Positions 60,994 through 64,000 of a stretch of DNA of 64,000 nucleotides are shown here, piece by piece. The DNA is from Halostagnicola larsenii XH-48 (GTDB taxonomy: Archaea; Halobacteriota; Halobacteria; Halobacteriales; Natrialbaceae). How positions within the stretch are numbered: the first letter of the stretch is position 1; each line of letters starts with the position of its first letter. The notes below the pieces were generated by a model. The model worked only from the letters and a program-made list of their open reading frames with translations, searched no databases and had not been told where the DNA came from. The position numbers were made by a program, and so were the translations under genes. Where the stretch lies: positions 868,001 to 932,000 of the forward strand of contig NZ_CP007055.1 in the NCBI RefSeq assembly GCF_000517625.1, read 5' to 3'.

Positions 60994-61878
60994 ATGAATT
61001 ACGGAACTTCCGTGGGGACTGTACCCCACGCACGACAAGAGGCATCGCCCACGAATAATTCTGACGCAACGCGAGCAACGTGTGTCTGCGGCGCTCGAGC
61101 AACCGGATACGACGCTAGGCTCAAGGCGTCAGTCTGTGACCGCTGTGCGCGACTGCGCTGTGACGGCGGTAGACAGAAGGAACTTCCTGAGCACGTCCTT
61201 GAGGCGACTTCTGACGACATACTCGAGCAAGGCCGCGTGATGGCCCTCTACGAGTACGAGAAGAATCACATCTCGATCGAGCACGAAGAACGCGAGTGTC
61301 GCGTCTGCGAGGGAGAGACCTACCACCGCATCGAAACCGACGATTACCGCTCTCGGACTGCTTCAGTGTGCGGTACTTGCGGTGAGACCGCCGTGACCCT
61401 TACCGATGGCGGTTCAAACCTCTACACCTGTGACACGCCCCAGTGCGATGGGTGGAAAGAGGTCGTCACGCCGGACGGCTACGTTTGTCACGACTGCGCG
61501 GACGAACTCGAGAAGAAGTACGAAGCCGAGCCCAGATTACTCGCTGATGGAGGAATCGAGTGGGGCGATCTTTCCGGCTTTCAGCGTGACATTCTGGAAG
61601 AGATAGCTCGTCTTGAGACGGTCGGCGAAGACTGCTACGGGCTCGCAATCAAGGAGGAACTCGAGCAGTATCACGACGAAGTACTCCACGGCCGGCTCTA
61701 CCAGAACCTCGACAGTCTGGTCGACGATAAACTTCTTGAGACCGGTAAAATCGATGGTCGGACGAACAGTTACACACTGACTTCCGAGGCCAAGGCGTTG
61801 CTCAAGGAGAGCGTCTATCGTCGGGCCAAGGCGTGTGGACTCGAGGTATCCGCAGCCGATGGTGGTCACAATGAATGA
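60994..61878 (+). CDS. multi-zinc-finger / PadR-like regulator (copy 2)
   Basis: Identical to 38711-39595. Confidence 0.75.
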   Translation: MNYGTSVGTVPHARQEASPTNNSDATRATCVCGARATGYDARLKASVCDRCARLRCDGGRQKELPEHVLEATSDDILEQGRVMALYEYEKNHISIEHEERECRVCEGETYHRIETDDYRSRTASVCGTCGETAVTLTDGGSNLYTCDTPQCDGWKEVVTPDGYVCHDCADELEKKYEAEPRLLADGGIEWGDLSGFQRDILEEIARLETVGEDCYGLAIKEELEQYHDEVLHGRLYQNLDSLVDDKLLETGKIDGRTNSYTLTSEAKALLKESVYRRAKACGLEVSAADGGHNE

Positions 61879-62014
61879 TAGTTCGTACACGATAGGGTTC
61901 TGTCCAGATGGCGGCGCATACGTACTCGCCATCCAAGATGAAAATGGAGCAACGTGTCCTGTCTGTGGCTCAGAGGTCGAAACTGAAGTTCAGAAGATCA
62001 GAGGAAAACTATGA
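61871..62014 (+). CDS. 47-residue zinc-ribbon protein (copy 2)
   Basis: Identical to 39588-39731. Confidence 0.65.
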   Translation: MNDSSYTIGFCPDGGAYVLAIQDENGATCPVCGSEVETEVQKIRGKL

Positions 62015-63018
62015 GCAACGATCTCGAGCCACTCTCGCCCCAGGAGGCCGTCGACCTCTACGTAGCCCACCGCGAACTTGAGGTGAGCGCAAAGACGCTC
62101 CAGAACCACGAGTATCGACTCAACGCGTTTGTGGAATGGTGCAACGAGGTCGGGATCGACAACCTCAACGACCTCTCCGGGCGCGATCTCCACCGATACC
62201 GCGTCTGGCGACAGAAGGACGTCAACGTCGTCACCCTTCGCGGCCAGCTCGCAACACTACGCGTGTTCCTCGAGTTTTGCGCGTCGATCGACGCCGTCGA
62301 ACCGGGAATGCGCGAACGTGTGAAGCTTCCCGATGTCGATCGCGCCGACGAAGCTCGAGACGTGATGCTCGACGAAGATCGTTCCCGGATGCTACTGAGC
62401 TACCTCGAGCGGTACAGCCGCGCGAGCCGGAGTCACGTTATCGTCGCGATTCTCTGGCACACGGGAATCCGTCTCGGCGGTCTTCGAGCGATCGATCTCG
62501 ATGACTACGAACCGGACGAACAGTGCGTTTGGCTACGCCATCGTCCTGAATCCGAGACGCCGCTGAAGAATCAAGGGCCTGCTGAGCGCCCCCTCGCGTT
62601 GGACGACTACTATACCGACGTGATCGACGAGTACATTCGATTTCACCGGCACGATGTCGTCGACGAGTACGGACGCGAACCACTCGTAACGAGTGACCGA
62701 GGACGGCTTAGTTCCGGTCAAATCCGATCGGAAGTGTATCGGCTGACACAGCCTTGTCTGTACAAGGACTGTCCGCACGATCGCGACCCGGACGACTGTG
62801 AGGCTCGAGTCTACGGTCACTATTCAGAGTGTCCGAGTAGCCTCTCACCGCACACGATTCGGCGAGGTTCGATTACCTACCAGCTTCGCGAGGACATCCC
62901 CGAGGAGATCGTCAGTGATCGCTGTGACGTTTCCTCAGATATCCTCGAGCGACACTACGATCGACGAACAGACCGCGAAAAGATGGAACAGCGACGCGAC
63001 TTCATCACCGATCTTTAA
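62011..63018 (+). CDS. int: provirus integrase (copy 2)
   Basis: Identical to 39728-40735; this copy adjoins attR and the host tRNA. Confidence 0.9.
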   Translation: MSNDLEPLSPQEAVDLYVAHRELEVSAKTLQNHEYRLNAFVEWCNEVGIDNLNDLSGRDLHRYRVWRQKDVNVVTLRGQLATLRVFLEFCASIDAVEPGMRERVKLPDVDRADEARDVMLDEDRSRMLLSYLERYSRASRSHVIVAILWHTGIRLGGLRAIDLDDYEPDEQCVWLRHRPESETPLKNQGPAERPLALDDYYTDVIDEYIRFHRHDVVDEYGREPLVTSDRGRLSSGQIRSEVYRLTQPCLYKDCPHDRDPDDCEARVYGHYSECPSSLSPHTIRRGSITYQLREDIPEEIVSDRCDVSSDILERHYDRRTDREKMEQRRDFITDL

Positions 63019-63025
63019 AAGGAAA

Positions 63026-63151
63026 ATGACCCACACGAAGCGCGGAGTTAGCACTCCTACGAAGAGATGCATCGAAAAAGTCCGAGGGAACGGAATTCAG
63101 GCGGTAGAGGGCCTGAAACACTTAATTACGTATGGACTCGCCGGGATTTGA
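63026..63151 (+). pseudogene. att-spanning ORF truncated at attR (41 codons)
   Basis: Same as the first 40 codons of 40743-40922, then runs into the tRNA gene and stops at a TGA in the T-arm (63149-63151). The C-terminal third and the coupling to the zinc-ribbon gene are lost. Confidence 0.65.
63133..63145. other. attR core inside the tRNA-Ala 3' end
   Basis: TGGACTCGCCGGG, the complement of the last acceptor and T-stem bases of the tRNA. Right boundary of the provirus array. Confidence 0.9.
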
Positions 63152-63204
63152 ACCCGGGGCCTCTCCCATGCCAAGGGAGTGATCTACCACTGATCTACGA
63201 GCCC
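63133..63204 (-). tRNA. tRNA-Ala (anticodon GGC)
   Basis: A 72-nt cloverleaf on the minus strand: acceptor GGGCTCG/CGAGTCC with discriminator A, D-arm GATC-AGTGGTA-GATC, anticodon stem CTCCC-TTGGCAT-GGGAG (anticodon GGC, reads GCC), T-arm CCGGG-TTCAAAT-CCCGG. CCA is not encoded. The gene is intact because the att core restores its 3' end. Confidence 0.95.
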
Positions 63205-63494
63205 TCGTCGTACATACGGATTTCCTGTGGGCATAGATAAACCCCTCGAATTAGACGGAACCGCGCTACGGTCCCACACTCTCCTTCTCGAGACCACCTC
63301 TCTACCGAGACCCATCATTGCAGAGGCGGAGGTAGAAACCCTTTAGTCGCTCACCGAATAGATACCAGTGGGAACCGCACGGCCGCAAATCTGACCCCGT
63401 CGCCCGCTCTCTTTGGGCGACTCGAGATTGCGGAAGTGCAACCCGGCGAGAGCCGGACATATGCGGCGGTCAGTGCGTTTCCTATCCTCAACAA
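63205..63494. promoter_or_regulatory. host intergenic region: tRNA promoter and rps15 upstream region
   Basis: On the minus strand TTTATC (complement at 63236-63241) lies ~32-37 nt before the tRNA 5' end, a good TATA box for it. Toward rps15 no strong TATA box is visible. No ORF is supported. Confidence 0.45.
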
Positions 63495-63962
63495 ATGGCA
63501 CGAATGCATACACGCCGTCGAGGCTCGTCCGGATCGGACAAGCCCGCGGCAGACGAACCACCGGAGTGGAGCGACGTCGACTCGGACCAGATCGAAGAGC
63601 GAGTCGTCGAACTGGCAGAACAGGGCTACGACCCGAGCCAGATCGGCATCAAGCTGCGTGACGAGGGCGTCACCGGCACGCCGATTCCGGACGTCAAACT
63701 GGCGACCGGCAAGAAACTCACCGAGATCCTCGAGGAAAACGACGCGAAGTCCGAACTTCCCGAGGACCTCCGAAGCCTGATGCAACGCGCGATCCGCCTG
63801 CGCGAGCACGTACAGGAGAACCCACAGGACTACCAGAACAAGCGCGCCCTGCAGAACACCGAATCGAAGGTGCGCCGACTGGTCGATTACTACCGTGGGA
63901 AGGAAGTCGAGCCCGAGTTCACATACTCCTACGACGTCGCGAAGTCGCTACTCGAGGAGTAA
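63495..63962 (+). CDS. rps15: 30S ribosomal protein S15 (archaeal/S13e type)
   Basis: A 155-residue protein with the archaeal S15 N-terminal extension (MARMHTRRRGSSGSDKPAAD EPPEW) and the conserved helical S15 core (LRSLMQRAIRLREHVQENPQ DYQNKRALQNTESKVRRLVD YYR). Binds 16S rRNA in the platform of the small subunit. Confidence 0.96.
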   Translation: MARMHTRRRGSSGSDKPAADEPPEWSDVDSDQIEERVVELAEQGYDPSQIGIKLRDEGVTGTPIPDVKLATGKKLTEILEENDAKSELPEDLRSLMQRAIRLREHVQENPQDYQNKRALQNTESKVRRLVDYYRGKEVEPEFTYSYDVAKSLLEE

Positions 63963-63968
63963 TCTGCG

Positions 63969-64000
63969 ATGTCCACCGAGGGTCGTTCGACCGACGCCGC
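63969..64000 (+). CDS. start of next gene, truncated by window edge
   Basis: An ATG six nucleotides after rps15 opens a frame MSTEGRSTDA that runs off the window. In haloarchaea a DHH/RecJ-like phosphoesterase gene commonly follows rps15, so this is a likely identity, but ten codons cannot show it. Confidence 0.4.
   Translation, partial: MSTEGRSTDA

Larger units (their letters stand above)
40850..63132. mobile_element. provirus, copy 2 of tandem dimer
   Basis: Second 22,283-bp unit, same orientation, ending at the tRNA-Ala 3' end. Its gene content is the same as copy 1. It differs from copy 1 at four bases in the regulatory region and in having its left operon continuous with the integrase operon of copy 1. 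Confidence 0.9.
18567..63145. repeat. 22,283-bp direct tandem repeat
   Basis: Every gene in 18567-40849 reappears at +22,283 with the same protein sequence. The only differences I can find are at 38581, 38591, 38673 and 38678 (copy 1) versus 60864, 60874, 60956 and 60961 (copy 2). Copies share orientation and are separated only by one att core. Confidence 0.95.

Noticed and set aside
63133-63204. tRNA-Ala disrupted by the provirus
   Set aside because: The cloverleaf is complete; the att core supplies the 3' end and only the sequence beyond it is viral.

Overview
The window is chromosomal DNA of an extremely halophilic archaeon (class Halobacteria). Evidence: high GC, very acidic proteins, TFE, archaeal-type Trm56, archaeal ribosomal protein S15, an archaeal pilus operon, and promoters with a TATA box about 26-30 nt before leaderless starts. 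A Natrinema/Haloterrigena-like (Natrialbales) host is my inference from the virus type, not something the sequence proves.

Left host block (1-18,566): the C-terminus of a bat-like HTH-10 regulator; an acetate module (acetyl-CoA synthetase, two-subunit sodium:solute symporter, UspA); Trm56; an information-processing/conserved trio (TFE, DUF2110, DUF5803 lipoprotein); CheD followed by a decayed cheR; then, on the minus strand, a seven-gene archaeal type IV pilus-like operon (secretion ATPase, TadC-like membrane protein, five small pilin-like genes). Before the provirus come a possible leaderless micro-gene or structured RNA, a small zinc protein and a VapBC toxin-antitoxin pair.

The dominant feature is a 22,283-bp provirus present twice, head to tail (18,567-40,849 and 40,850-63,132), with a 13-bp core TGGACTCGCCGGG at each boundary. 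The core is the 3' end of an intact tRNA-Ala(GGC) at 63,133-63,204. Each unit carries an A32/FtsK-like packaging ATPase, two adjacent small candidate major capsid proteins, many tiny membrane proteins, spike-like proteins, tandem phiH-repressor-like winged helices and a tyrosine integrase next to the att site. This layout fits membrane-containing icosahedral haloviruses of the SNJ1/SH1 group (Simuloviridae / Sphaerolipoviridae sensu lato). I see no replication initiator that I can recognise.

Within each unit lies an AT-rich cargo block (about 32.5-37.9 kb, repeated at 54.8-60.2 kb). It holds a SpoVT/AbrB-like protein, a Tat-exported protein, a catalytic-domain-only tyrosine recombinase, a MjaI-family (CTAG) restriction-endonuclease homologue with no methyltransferase beside it, and three unrecognised genes, two of them a coupled soluble/4-TM pair. 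This looks like a moron or defence island in a viral backbone of about the size of SNJ1.

Two observations stand out. (1) The attP core lies inside a 59-codon ORF whose ends overlap or abut its neighbours, so that in the circle, and at the central junction of the dimer, integrase and the left-end genes form one continuous eight-gene operon. Integration of a single copy would cut that operon, removing the ORF's start at attL and truncating it at attR. (2) The two copies appear identical except for four substitutions, all within about 100 bp of the divergent regulatory region upstream of that operon. Two alter a TATA-like palindrome and two amount to an exact inversion of a 6-nt hairpin loop. 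Right of the tRNA, the host sequence resumes with rps15 and the start of another gene.
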